Source: Hydrogenophilales bacterium CG_4_10_14_3_um_filter_63_21 (GTDB taxonomy: Bacteria > Pseudomonadota > Gammaproteobacteria > Burkholderiales > Thiobacillaceae). From it: a stretch of DNA of 64,000 nucleotides. Below the pieces are notes generated by a model. The model saw nothing but the letters and a program-made list of their open reading frames with translations. It was not told the origin of the DNA and searched no databases. A program made the translations under genes and the position numbers. The stretch covers positions 38,566 through 102,565 of the forward strand of contig PFJX01000081.1 in assembly GCA_002784045.1 (NCBI GenBank). Reading direction: 5' to 3'. Below are positions 38,373 through 50,584 of the stretch, one piece after another; position 1 is the first letter of the stretch, and every line of letters starts with the position of its first letter.

Positions 38373-40379
38373 ATGACCGCATCCCATCTAGCCGACCTCA
38401 ACCCGCAGCAACGAGAAGCCGTGAAATATCTCGACGGCCCCTTGCTGGTGCTGGCTGGCGCCGGTTCCGGCAAGACCCGGGTGATCACCCGCAAGATCGC
38501 CTATCTCGCCAGCGAATGCGGCATCGACGCCCGCCACATCGCCGCCATCACCTTCACCAACAAGGCCGCGCGGGAAATGCGCGAGCGGGTGGGCGAACTG
38601 CTCCCCGGTAAACAGGGGCGCGGCCTCACGGTTTCCACCTTTCATGCCCTCGGCCTACAGATCCTGCGCCAGGAAACCCGGCGCATCGGTTACAAGCCGC
38701 GTTTCTCGGTGCTCGACGCCGCCGATGCCCAGCAGATCCTCTCCGACCTCCTGAAAACCACCGACAAGAGCAGCCTGCGCCAGGCGGCCAGCGTGGTGTC
38801 GAACTGGAAGAACGCCCTGCTGCCGCCCGCCGCCGCCCTGAAAGCCGCCACGGACGAAGCCGAGCGGCAATATGCACTCGCCTATCAAGCCTATCAGGAC
38901 ACCTTGCGCGCCTATCAGGCGATGGATTTCGACGACCTCATCCGCCTGCCGGTGCAGTTGTTCCAGGAGCACCCCGAGGCGCTCGCCACCTGGCAAGGCC
39001 GCCTGCGCTACCTGCTGGTGGACGAATACCAGGACACCAACGGTGCCCAGTACGCCCTGATGAAGTTGCTCGCCGGCCCCGCCGGGCGCTTCACGGCGGT
39101 GGGCGACGACGACCAGGCGATCTATGCCTGGCGCGGCGCCGACGTGGAAAACCTGCGCCGCCTGGGGCAGGACTACCCGACCCTGAAAATCATCCCGCTC
39201 AACCAGAACTACCGCTCCAGCCAGCGCATCCTGGCGGCCGCCAACAGCATCATCCGCAATAACCCGCGCCTGCACGAAAAGAACCTGTGGAGCGATCACG
39301 GCCTCGGCGACCCCATTGAACTGCTGCAATGCCGCGACGACCGCCATGAGGCGGAATCTGTCGCCCTGCGCATTTCCGCGCACAAGTTCGAGTACCGCAC
39401 CCGCTTCGCCGACTACGCGATCCTCTATCGCGGCAACCACCAGGCGCGGCTATTTGAGGAAGCCCTGCGCGAAGCCAAGATTCCCTACGTCCTCTCCGGT
39501 GGCCAATCGTTCTTCGACAAGGCCGAGATCAAGGACCTTTCCGCCTACCTGCGCTTGATCGCCAACCCGGACGACGACCCCGCCTTCATCCGCGCCTCCA
39601 CCACGCCGCGGCGCGGGGTTGGCGCGGCGACCCTGGAAAAGCTCGGCGACCATGCCGGGCAGCGCCATATCAGCCTGTTCGAAGCCGGCTTCGAAGCCGG
39701 CTTCCAGACCCAGTTACCGCCCCGGCAATTGGAACCGCTGCTGGCGTTCCGCGACTTCATCAACCGCCTCGGCGACCGCGCGGAAAAAGAACCGGCCGGG
39801 CAACTGCTGGAAGAACTGCTCGCCGCCATCCACTACGAGGAATGGCTCTACGACTCGGAAGACGACCGCGCCGCCCGCGCCAAGTGGGCGAATGTGCGCG
39901 AGTTTGTCGACTGGCTGAGCAAGAAAGGCGAGGGTGAGAAAAACGAAGGCGGCAAGACCCTGATCGAGCTCAGCCAGACCATCACGCTGATGAATTTGCT
40001 GGAAGGGCGTGAGGACGCGGCCCCCGACGCCGTCCGCTTATCCACCCTGCACGCCCCCAAGGGCCTGGAATATCCCTACGTCTACCTGGTCGGCGTGGAG
40101 GAGGACATTCTTCCGCACCGGGAATGCCTGGACGGCGCGCGCCTGGAAGAAGAACGCCGCCTCATCTACGTCGGCATCACCCGCGCTCGCCGTGGCCTGG
40201 TCATCACCTGGTGCGGCAAGCGCCGCCGCGGCGGCGAAATGGGGGAGTGCGAACCCTCGCGTTTCCTGAATGAAATCGACCAACTCGACATCAAGCGTTC
40301 CGGCACCCCGCCCGGCGGCGATGTCCGGGAAGAAGGCCGGCGGCGGCTTTCCGCGCTGAAAGCCCTGCTCGGCAAATAA
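38373..40379 (+). CDS. rep: ATP-dependent DNA helicase Rep (UvrD family)
   Basis: LNPQQREAVKYLDGPLLVLAGAGSGKTRVITRKIAYL, VDEYQDTN, VGDDDQAIYAWRGADVENL. Confidence 0.94.
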   Translation: MTASHLADLNPQQREAVKYLDGPLLVLAGAGSGKTRVITRKIAYLASECGIDARHIAAITFTNKAAREMRERVGELLPGKQGRGLTVSTFHALGLQILRQETRRIGYKPRFSVLDAADAQQILSDLLKTTDKSSLRQAASVVSNWKNALLPPAAALKAATDEAERQYALAYQAYQDTLRAYQAMDFDDLIRLPVQLFQEHPEALATWQGRLRYLLVDEYQDTNGAQYALMKLLAGPAGRFTAVGDDDQAIYAWRGADVENLRRLGQDYPTLKIIPLNQNYRSSQRILAAANSIIRNNPRLHEKNLWSDHGLGDPIELLQCRDDRHEAESVALRISAHKFEYRTRFADYAILYRGNHQARLFEEALREAKIPYVLSGGQSFFDKAEIKDLSAYLRLIANPDDDPAFIRASTTPRRGVGAATLEKLGDHAGQRHISLFEAGFEAGFQTQLPPRQLEPLLAFRDFINRLGDRAEKEPAGQLLEELLAAIHYEEWLYDSEDDRAARAKWANVREFVDWLSKKGEGEKNEGGKTLIELSQTITLMNLLEGREDAAPDAVRLSTLHAPKGLEYPYVYLVGVEEDILPHRECLDGARLEEERRLIYVGITRARRGLVITWCGKRRRGGEMGECEPSRFLNEIDQLDIKRSGTPPGGDVREEGRRRLSALKALLGK

Positions 40380-40493
40380 AAATGCCCCACGCGGGCCGAT
40401 CAGCCCGTTTGGCTTCCCATGCGAGCGTTTTTTCATGTGAAACAACCGCCCTGCCGTAGGTGGGTTTCCCGACACTGCCTCGGGCCATGCGTG

Positions 40494-41330
40494 TTATGCC
40501 CGCGGGGAAAGCCAGGGTTGCCTGAAGCCCAGGTCGCTGCCCAGTGGTTTTGCCGGGTAGTGGAAGGGCACCGGGCCGTCCGGTTCGGCGTGGATGAACT
40601 GGCGCACGAAAGGGTCATCCGATTCAAGGATTGCGGCGGTCGGTCCTTCGGCGATGATCACGCCCTCCGCGAGGAAGTAGACGTAGTCCACCACCTTGAG
40701 CGATTCCGAGACGTCATAAGTGACGACGATGCTGGAAACGCCGAGGGCATCGTTGAGGCGGCGCAGCAGGTTGGCGATGACATTGAGCGAGATCGGGTCG
40801 AGGCCGGCGAACGGCTCGTCGTACATGATCAGCATCGGGTCGAGCGCGATGGCGCGCGCCAGGGCGACGCGCCGCTCCATGCCACCGGAGAGTTCGCGCG
40901 GCATCATGGCGTGGGCGCCGCGCAGGCCGACGGCGTGCAGTTTCATCAAGACCAGATCGCGAATCATGCGTTCCGACAAGTCGGTGTGCTCGCGCATGGG
41001 AAACGCGATGTTCTCGTACACCGAGAGATCGCTGAACAGGCCGCTGATCTGGAACATCACGCCCATCTTGCGGCGCAACCGGTAGAGGCCATCGTTGTCG
41101 AGCGCGTGCACGTCCTCGCCATCGACCCATACCTGTCCACGCTCGGGTTTCAGTTGGCCGCTGATCAGGCGCAGCAGGGTGGTTTTGCCACAGCCGCCGG
41201 TGCCCAGCACGGCAACGGCCTTGCCGCGCGGAATGGTGAGGCTGATGCCGTTGAGGATTTTGCGGTTCTCGTAAGAGAAATGCAGGTCGCGGATTTCGAC
41301 GACGTTTTCGTTGGACAACTTCGACTCCAT
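40494..41330 (-). CDS. MlaF-like ABC transporter ATP-binding protein
   Basis: LSGGMERRVALARAIALDPMLIMYDEPFAGLDPISLNVI. Confidence 0.85.
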   Translation of the reverse strand: MESKLSNENVVEIRDLHFSYENRKILNGISLTIPRGKAVAVLGTGGCGKTTLLRLISGQLKPERGQVWVDGEDVHALDNDGLYRLRRKMGVMFQISGLFSDLSVYENIAFPMREHTDLSERMIRDLVLMKLHAVGLRGAHAMMPRELSGGMERRVALARAIALDPMLIMYDEPFAGLDPISLNVIANLLRRLNDALGVSSIVVTYDVSESLKVVDYVYFLAEGVIIAEGPTAAILESDDPFVRQFIHAEPDGPVPFHYPAKPLGSDLGFRQPWLSPRA

Positions 41331-41430
41331 TCAGGGTGGGGTAGCGGGGCGAAGGTAGGCGCGGCCACCTGCCCGGGTCAAGCAAACCGCATGTCCTGAT
41401 GCGCTTTGGCCGCCTGGTGAACGGCCATTT

Positions 41431-41506
41431 TTAGCGTGAAACAAGCTCGCGCCTTCACTGTAGCGCCGGTTTCATCATCCGGGGTGGCCTCAATCCATGC
41501 CCGTTA
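41431..41506. repeat. Dispersed intergenic repeat
   Basis: TTAGCGTGAAACAAGCTCGCGCCTTCACTGTAGCGCCGGTTTCATCATCCGGGGTGGCCTCAATCCATGCCCGTTA. Confidence 0.8.
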
Positions 41507-41609
41507 GCGTGAAACAAGCTCGCGCCTCTGCTGTAGCGCCGGCTGGAAGCCGGCGCTACAGCAGAGGCGCGGCTTCATTCTCCGGGGCGGCTTTGCCGCC
41601 ATGCCGGTT
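41504..41609. repeat. Dispersed intergenic repeat with 24-bp perfect hairpin
   Basis: Tandem with previous copy; CGCGCCTCTGCTGTAGCGCCGGCT-GGA-AGCCGGCGCTACAGCAGAGGCGCG at 41521-41571. Confidence 0.85.
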
Positions 41610-41627
41610 AGGCCAGATTATGGCTAA

Positions 41628-41653
41628 AAAAGAGCGGCCAGAGCCGCTCTTTT
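41628..41653 (-). terminator. Terminator of acs
   Basis: AAAAGAGCGGC-CAGA-GCCGCTCTTTT. Confidence 0.75.
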
Positions 41654-41670
41654 CCTCCCGCCGGCACCCC

Positions 41671-43656
<1,986 letters not shown>

Positions 43657-43821
43657 GACGAACGTCTCCTCAGACGGAAAATTGACGGGAAATCCAACGT
43701 TTTCCTCCCCCGTAAAGGGGACGCCGGATTCGTAAGTCGCTGAAGCGACAACGACTCCGCGGCCCCCAAGGAAGGGGCAAAATTAGGCCACTTCCAACCG
43801 TTGCGCATTTTGCACTGCAAT

Positions 43822-46521
43822 ATGACCACTTCGCCAGCCTCGGAAAGACTATCCCGCACTGCCGCATACAGCCGCTGGCTGGCGGCTCGCCTGAATGCCC
43901 GTGCCGAGTTGAGCGCGTGGTTGCTGGAAACCCTGGCGGAGCCGGTTTCCCGCCAGGAAATGACGGATTTCCTGGCGACCGGCATGACCTGTGAGGAAGA
44001 CCTCAAGCGCCAATTGCGCCGCTTGCGCGAGCGGATATTCGCCCGCGTGATGGTGCGTGACCTGAATGGCCTGGCCGATCTTGCCGAAGTCACCCGGACT
44101 CTGACCGACCTGGCGGAAGTCGCCGTGCAAGCCGCCCTCGCCTTCCACCACCGCGACCTGGCCGCCCTCCACGGCGAGCCGCTCGACTCTGCCTCGCAGC
44201 CGCAGCGACTGATCGTGGTGGGCATGGGCAAGCTGGGCGGCGGGGAACTCAACGCCTCCTCCGACATCGACCTGATCTTCGTGTTTCCGGAGGATGGCGA
44301 GACCGCCGGCCCACGCCGCATCGGCAACTTCGAGTTCTTTACCCGCCTGGGCAAGCGCCTGATCAATGCGCTCGACGACAAGACCGGCGACGGCTATGTA
44401 TTTCGCGTCGACATGCGTCTGCGCCCCTATGGCGACGGCGGCCCGCTGGCCTCCAGCTTCGCCATGCTGGAAGAGTATTTCTACACCCAGGCGCGCGAGT
44501 GGGAGCGCTACGCCTGGATCAAGGGCCGAGCGCTGACCGGCGGCATCGATGGCAAACGAATCGACGAGCTGGAAGCCTTGCGCCGGCCCTTCGTGTTCCG
44601 CAAATACCTCGACTTCGGCGCGTTCGCTTCCATGCGCGAACTTCATCTCCAGATCCGCCGTGAAGTCACCCGCCGTGACCTGGCCGACAACATCAAGCTC
44701 GGCCCTGGCGGGATCCGCGAAATCGAATTCATCGCCCAGGTGTTTCAGCTCATCCGCGGCGGCCAGCAGACTTCGCTGCAAATGCGCCCCACCCGCGCGC
44801 TGCTGCACCAGCTTGCCGCCCACGGCCTGATGCCGGAAACCCAGACCCGGGAACTGGAAGACGCTTATGTCTTTTTGCGCAATCTGGAACACCGCCTGCA
44901 ATACCTGGACGACGCCCAGACCCAGAGGCTGCCGGCGGGTAATGAAGACCGCCGGCGGGTGGCCGAGGCGATGGGCTTTCCCGGCTGGGCCGCCCTGCTG
45001 GCGCGGCTGGAGCCGATGCGCCGGAAAGTTTCCGGCCAGTTCGAACAGGTGTTCGGCGCGCCGCAGGAAGACCAGTCCAGCCACGCCCTTGCCAATTTGT
45101 GCGAGCAGCCCGATGCGGACGCGCTCGACCTGCTCAATGTGGCGGGCTATGGCGTCCACAGCCAGGCCGCGCTGGAGCGCCTGCGCGCGCTCAAGCTCGG
45201 CGGCCGTTACGCCAGCCTGCCGGCGCGGAACAAGTCCGCCCTCGACAGCCTGTTGCCCCCCCTGGTGGAAGTCGCCGCGCGCTTCCCCAACGCCCTGGAC
45301 ACCCTTTCGCGCATCCTCGACCTGCTGGAAGCGATCTGCCGCCGCGCGCCCTACCTCGCCCTGCTCAAGGAATACCCGCAAACCCTGATGCAACTCGCGC
45401 GCATCGTAAGCAGTAGCCCGTGGGCGGCCGCCTACCTGACCCGGCAGCCGCACCTACTCGATGAATTGCTCGATCCGCGCAGCCTCATGGCCGTACCTGA
45501 CTGGAATGCCGCGCGCGAGGAACTGCGCGCGGCATTGGGCAGCCTCGCGGGCGATGTGGAAGGCCAGATGGATGCCCTGCGCCACTTCAAGCAAAGCGAA
45601 ACCTTCCGCCTGCTCGCGCAAGATCTGGCCGGAGTGTGGAGCGTGGAAAAGCTCTCCGACCATCTCGCCGACCTCGCCGACCTGCTGGTCGACGCCACCC
45701 TGGGATTGGTCTGGAACACCCTCTCCGGCCGCCACCGCGAACAGCCCGGCTTCGCCGTCATCGCCTATGGCAAGCTGGGCGGCAAGGAACTCGGCTACGC
45801 CTCCGACCTGGACATCGTCTTCCTCTACGACGACCCCCATCCCGACGCGCGGGAGATTTATGCCCGCCTGGGCCAACGCCTCAACACCTGGATGTCCACC
45901 CTCACCCCGGCCGGCATTCTCTATGAAACCGATCTCCGCTTGCGCCCGGATGGCGCCTCCGGCCTCTTGGTGAGCAGCGTGGCAGCGTTCGCGGACTACC
46001 AACGGAACCAGGCCTGGACCTGGGAACACCAGGCCCTGACCCGCGCCCGCTACTGCTGCGGCGACACCCGCGTGGGCGATCGCTTCGCGGAAATCCGCGA
46101 AAACGTGCTGGCCAAAACGCGCGACCTGGAAAAACTGCGCGCCGAAGTCCTGGAAATGCGCCAGAAAATGTTCGACGGCCACCCCAACGCCAGCGGCCTG
46201 TTCGATCTCAAGCACGACCGCGGCGGCCTGGTGGATGTGGAGTTCACCGTGCAATACCTGGTGTTGGCCCATGCCTGCCGGCACCCGGAACTGCTCGCCA
46301 ATGTCGGCAACATCGCCCTGCTGAAACGCGCCGGCAACCTGGAACTGATCCCGGAAGATATCGCCCAGGCCGCCGCCGACGCCTACCGTGAACTGCGCCG
46401 CCGCCAACACGCCGTCAAACTGCAAGGCGCGGAGCACGCCCGTGCTGAACACGGCGGACTCGCCCAGGAAATCGCGGCGGTGAAAGCGCTCTGGAACGCG
46501 GTCTTCGGAGCGGGTGGCTGA
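43822..46521 (+). CDS. glnE: Bifunctional glutamine synthetase adenylyltransferase/deadenylase
   Basis: Two nucleotidyltransferase cores: GMGKLGGGELNASSDIDLIFVF and AYGKLGGKELGYASDLDIVFLYD. Confidence 0.96.
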   Translation: MTTSPASERLSRTAAYSRWLAARLNARAELSAWLLETLAEPVSRQEMTDFLATGMTCEEDLKRQLRRLRERIFARVMVRDLNGLADLAEVTRTLTDLAEVAVQAALAFHHRDLAALHGEPLDSASQPQRLIVVGMGKLGGGELNASSDIDLIFVFPEDGETAGPRRIGNFEFFTRLGKRLINALDDKTGDGYVFRVDMRLRPYGDGGPLASSFAMLEEYFYTQAREWERYAWIKGRALTGGIDGKRIDELEALRRPFVFRKYLDFGAFASMRELHLQIRREVTRRDLADNIKLGPGGIREIEFIAQVFQLIRGGQQTSLQMRPTRALLHQLAAHGLMPETQTRELEDAYVFLRNLEHRLQYLDDAQTQRLPAGNEDRRRVAEAMGFPGWAALLARLEPMRRKVSGQFEQVFGAPQEDQSSHALANLCEQPDADALDLLNVAGYGVHSQAALERLRALKLGGRYASLPARNKSALDSLLPPLVEVAARFPNALDTLSRILDLLEAICRRAPYLALLKEYPQTLMQLARIVSSSPWAAAYLTRQPHLLDELLDPRSLMAVPDWNAAREELRAALGSLAGDVEGQMDALRHFKQSETFRLLAQDLAGVWSVEKLSDHLADLADLLVDATLGLVWNTLSGRHREQPGFAVIAYGKLGGKELGYASDLDIVFLYDDPHPDAREIYARLGQRLNTWMSTLTPAGILYETDLRLRPDGASGLLVSSVAAFADYQRNQAWTWEHQALTRARYCCGDTRVGDRFAEIRENVLAKTRDLEKLRAEVLEMRQKMFDGHPNASGLFDLKHDRGGLVDVEFTVQYLVLAHACRHPELLANVGNIALLKRAGNLELIPEDIAQAAADAYRELRRRQHAVKLQGAEHARAEHGGLAQEIAAVKALWNAVFGAGG

Positions 46522-46959
46522 AGCGGAAGGTTGCCGCGGAAACAGCGCTGTTTGGAAAGGTGGGCTATCAGATAAGCGGCAAGTTCCGACCCCGAAGGGG
46601 AACGCGTTACTGGCACTCGCGCACCCCATGCGGCCGCCGACGCTCGGCCGGCGGTTTTCCCGGCCAGTCCTGGGGTAGCGCCTACCAGGCTGTCATTTTC
46701 GCGGCAATTCTTCCGAGAGTCCGAAACGCACGCTTATTATGCGCAAATTCAAAAAATAGCCATTGTTAATCAATGGGTTGAACAGAAATAGCAAGAGGTG
46801 GAAGGGCCGGTTTCCTTGCCCGTAAGGGGTGGCTTCTGTCACTATTGACGGGTTTGTTGGCCGTTTTTCGGCCTCACGCGGATTTTCTTCCGAACCTACT
46901 GCCCGCCTATCCCGCTGCTGTTGCGCACGGCGCGGCCCTGTTTCAAGCCGAGATTGTGT

Positions 46960-49900
46960 ATGGACAACGATATTTCCCGCCGCAGCCAGCCCACCCGGCC
47001 GGTTGCGCCGGAGCGGATGAAGCGCATCCGCCAGATCAATTTGCAGCTCGCCGCTTTCGGCCAGCCGGTGCCGCGAGAGGGCAGTGATGATCTGCTCGAT
47101 GTCGCCGCCGATCTCTTGCGCAATTATCGCCAGCACCGCCGCTTGCTGCGCGATTACCGCTGTCCGGCGGACCAGCGAATTCAGGACTTCGTCAACGCCA
47201 CCCTGGCGCGCAGTGGCGTCCTCAGTGGCATGGACTCGCGGGTGCAACTGCCCGCCGCGCCGTTCATCCTGGACCGCCCCGGCCTGGCTGCGGAATTGTC
47301 CCTGCCGCTGGATGGCGACCAGTTCGAGTCGCGCTATGTCACCTCTTATCGCGTTCGCCAAGGGGTACTGCATAACCCGAGCCGCGACCGCCGTACCACC
47401 GAGGGCGTGTTCCACATCGCCGAGGGCGGCCTGCCGATTCCCTGGGACAAGAAAGCGGTGCCCGTGGCCACTTTCGCCGCCCTGCTGCGTGCCGCGCTGG
47501 ATGCGCCGGACGATCTTTTGCGCCTGCCCTACACCGCCAACCAGCCGATCGGTGCGCATCTCTGGGTATCGCTGCTGCTGCGCCCGCGGGTTTCGCCGGA
47601 AGTGGCGGGGGTGATGCCCGCCAAGTCGATGGAAACCCGTTTCTTCGCGCCGGGCGGGCTGGTGTCCAACCTGGATTTCGTGGAGCGCATCTTCGGCAAT
47701 GCCGGCGACCCCTATCTGCCGGAAAACGACGCCGGCCTCGACGTGGAAGGCTGGAGCGGCCACACCGGCTGCGTCATCCTGGCGCCGCACCTCACCACCC
47801 TGCGCAAGAAAGCCCTGGGCCTGCCGCGCTGGGACGAGGCCAGTGAACGGCAACGCCGCGACGGCATGTGCTGGAAGGAGGCCGGCGAGCTATACAACGA
47901 TGGCCAGCCCTTCAAGCTGGTCTGCCGCGACATGGCGGGGGTGATCGTCACCCTGCTGGCCGACAACTACTTCGGTTACAGCAAGAAGGAAATCAAGTCG
48001 CAGATCAGCTATGCCGCCAACCTGTTCGGCGGCTGCGAGGAAGAACACTCCGGCGGCGCTCTGGCCTTCCCCAGTTTCAACCTGGGCGAAATCTACGCGC
48101 CCGACAGCCGCCTGCCGGATCGCGGCCATAGCCTGGCCGAGGTGCTGGCCCTGCTCGGCGACCAGGTGGAAATCCACCCGGAAGGCCATGCCAGCGACAA
48201 GCGCTACAAAAACATCCATTTCGTGCCGGAGGACGCCCGTTTCGACGTCAACACGCTGCGGGTGAACTGGGGAGAAGATCGCGGCATCAAGCTGCTGGCC
48301 GGCCACACCTACCTCTACCCCTGCGGCTACAAGATCGAGTTGCAGAAGCACCCGCAAGCGCCCACCTGGCGCCTGCTGGGCAGCGACGCGGAAGGCACCT
48401 TCTGCTACAAACCCTGCACCGTCTCCGGCGGTGGCAAATCGGAAATCTCCAAGTCCCTGGTCGGTTCCCTGCTCTCCGGCCCGTTCTTCGTGCAGGACAT
48501 CCAGGATGACCTGGATCAGGTGGCGGCCATTTTCAACCGCGACTATTCCACCCGCTTCAAGGTGGCCCCGCCGGAAGGGCGCGATAGCCGCAGCCTGCTG
48601 GGCGCGGACCGTTCCGTCGGCTCGGTGATCCGCCTGCTCACCCCCTCCTCCACCGAATACACCGCGGAATACAACGCCTGGCTGGAAACCATTCCGCAAC
48701 ACATCCGCGCCCTGGTGTTCGTCATCAAGCGCTTCTATCGGCCGGAGTGGGCCAACAAGGGGGAAAACGCGTGGCGCGAGCATTTCTCGGTGGACCTGGT
48801 CAACGGCCATCCCGCGCACGAACTCAAGTACCACGGCCGCAGCCTGGTGGCGAGCTACCTGCGGGTCGGCCGCATGCCTGACGGCGGCTGGCGCGTGCAC
48901 AAGCTGCGGCAGGACTTCGAGGACGCGCACAAAGTGCAACTGGCCGACGACATCGCCGTCGCCACCACCCTGCCGGCCAGCCAGCTCAGCCACCTCAACC
49001 CGGCCTGGCCGCACCCTTCGGTCAAACTGGTGGAGAACTGCGAGGCGCGCCTGTTCCAGCGCCCGGACGAGGCCCGGCACCGCGGCATGGACCCGCAGAG
49101 CGAACTCGATCTGACCCTGGCCGACAGCTTCATCTCCAACTTTGAACCGCTGTCTCGCCAGGACGCCCGCGACCTGGTCGACGACGTGGTGGATTTCTCG
49201 CAATACAGCGAGCCGATGCGCCAGTTCATCCAAGGTGCGGCCGATGCCCTCGAAGAGGGCTGGTTCGTCTCCTCCGCCCACCCGCGCATCGTCAACGGCA
49301 AACCCACCCCCAACGTGCGCTACCTGCAAGCATGCCCGGATCTGGCCCGCCCACGTGAACGCACGCTGGCGGAACTCGGCACCCGCTTGCAACGGCGTAT
49401 TCCGGCGGGGCAACCGGTGTATTTCCCGGTCAACGCCGTGCTGCCGGGGCGCCGCAACAACCCACGGGCGCCCGGCATCAAGCCGCTCGCCGTGTACGGG
49501 CCGATCCACTATCAGGAACTGCCCGAGTTGTTCATGGACTTCATCGCCAGCCTCTCCGGCAAGTCGCCCTCCACCACCGGCGCCGGCTCCGAAGGCGCGC
49601 TGACCAAGGGCCCGTTCAACGCGCTGTCCACCACCGCCGACCTCAATAACGCCCTGGTTTCGTTCATCCTGTGCGGCTACCCTGGCTTCACCTCCGCCGC
49701 CGGCTTCATTGGCCACGAGCGCCGGGTCGATCATGATGTCAGCTTCCTGGTCCCGGAAATCTGGAGCCGCCTCACCCCGCGCGAACAGGATCCAGCCTGG
49801 CTGATCGCGCGCGGCTACCTGGAAGCGCTGGAAGATTTCGACCACAACGGCCAGCGCGTCCTCGCCAGCCGCCTCGGCTACCGCATCACCAAGCGCTTCG

Positions 49901-50433
49901 CGCACGCCTTCCTCGGCAAAATCTTCGACAGCCCGATGGCGGTGTTCGACGAAGCCATGCTGAAACCGGAAACCCAGGACCGCGAAGCCTTTGTCGAAGC
50001 CATCCAGCACATCGTCGCCTCGCAGCGCCGGGTCGCCCAGGGTTATCTGGACGACGGCTCGATTGACGACGCCTGCCCGCCGCTGCAAGCGCTCCTCCAC
50101 ATCATGGCCCACGGCGAATACCAGGGGAAAGACCTCTCCCATTCGGAAATTCGCGCCCTGTTCACGCGCGAATCGCTGCTGGCGAGCGACTGGTATCGCG
50201 AGCGCCTGGACCTCAAACAGCAACGCGACATCGCCCTGGCGGAACGCCAGGTGGCCTACCTCAAGGCCTTCCTGGAAGCCGATGCGCGCGAACGCTGCGA
50301 CCCCGACCAGCTTGCCCCCTGCCGGGCGCTGCTCACCCAGGCCGAAGCCGAACTCGCCCGAGTCGGCGCCGCCGCCTACCGGGAAAGCCTGTGGGGCAGC
50401 CTGGGCGCGGACTGGGTGCATCGCGCGGGGTGA
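46960..50433 (+). CDS. Large (~1157 aa) conserved-type protein; possible PPi-type PEP carboxykinase family
   Basis: ATG 46960 MDNDISRRSQP; phosphate-binding-like CTVSGGGKSEISKSL; size near that of PPi-PEPCK; no other domain recognised. Confidence 0.5.
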   Translation: MDNDISRRSQPTRPVAPERMKRIRQINLQLAAFGQPVPREGSDDLLDVAADLLRNYRQHRRLLRDYRCPADQRIQDFVNATLARSGVLSGMDSRVQLPAAPFILDRPGLAAELSLPLDGDQFESRYVTSYRVRQGVLHNPSRDRRTTEGVFHIAEGGLPIPWDKKAVPVATFAALLRAALDAPDDLLRLPYTANQPIGAHLWVSLLLRPRVSPEVAGVMPAKSMETRFFAPGGLVSNLDFVERIFGNAGDPYLPENDAGLDVEGWSGHTGCVILAPHLTTLRKKALGLPRWDEASERQRRDGMCWKEAGELYNDGQPFKLVCRDMAGVIVTLLADNYFGYSKKEIKSQISYAANLFGGCEEEHSGGALAFPSFNLGEIYAPDSRLPDRGHSLAEVLALLGDQVEIHPEGHASDKRYKNIHFVPEDARFDVNTLRVNWGEDRGIKLLAGHTYLYPCGYKIELQKHPQAPTWRLLGSDAEGTFCYKPCTVSGGGKSEISKSLVGSLLSGPFFVQDIQDDLDQVAAIFNRDYSTRFKVAPPEGRDSRSLLGADRSVGSVIRLLTPSSTEYTAEYNAWLETIPQHIRALVFVIKRFYRPEWANKGENAWREHFSVDLVNGHPAHELKYHGRSLVASYLRVGRMPDGGWRVHKLRQDFEDAHKVQLADDIAVATTLPASQLSHLNPAWPHPSVKLVENCEARLFQRPDEARHRGMDPQSELDLTLADSFISNFEPLSRQDARDLVDDVVDFSQYSEPMRQFIQGAADALEEGWFVSSAHPRIVNGKPTPNVRYLQACPDLARPRERTLAELGTRLQRRIPAGQPVYFPVNAVLPGRRNNPRAPGIKPLAVYGPIHYQELPELFMDFIASLSGKSPSTTGAGSEGALTKGPFNALSTTADLNNALVSFILCGYPGFTSAAGFIGHERRVDHDVSFLVPEIWSRLTPREQDPAWLIARGYLEALEDFDHNGQRVLASRLGYRITKRFAHAFLGKIFDSPMAVFDEAMLKPETQDREAFVEAIQHIVASQRRVAQGYLDDGSIDDACPPLQALLHIMAHGEYQGKDLSHSEIRALFTRESLLASDWYRERLDLKQQRDIALAERQVAYLKAFLEADARERCDPDQLAPCRALLTQAEAELARVGAAAYRESLWGSLGADWVHRAG

Positions 50434-50479
50434 GACGCCACGGCGGCCGCGCCGCCTTTGCCTGAAGCTCTGCCTGAAA

Positions 50480-50501
50480 CCCCGCCACGGCGGGGGGTTT
50501 T
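50480..50501 (+). terminator. Terminator of the 1157-aa gene
   Basis: CCCCGCC-AC-GGCGGGG followed by GGTTTTCTT. Confidence 0.7.
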
Positions 50502-50584
50502 CTTGCCTGCGACAATTTGCCACATTCCCGGATCTGGGCACGCTTCCTACCATGCCGCGCCTATTTCGATCACGGAGTCCGGAA

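Noticed and set aside
43849-46629. 534-aa and 391-aa minus-strand ORFs
   Set aside because: Both antisense to glnE, whose two catalytic cores are unmistakable.
49991-50584. N-terminal extension of the TonB receptor ORF
   Set aside because: Overlaps the upstream gene in another frame; signal peptide begins at 50585.
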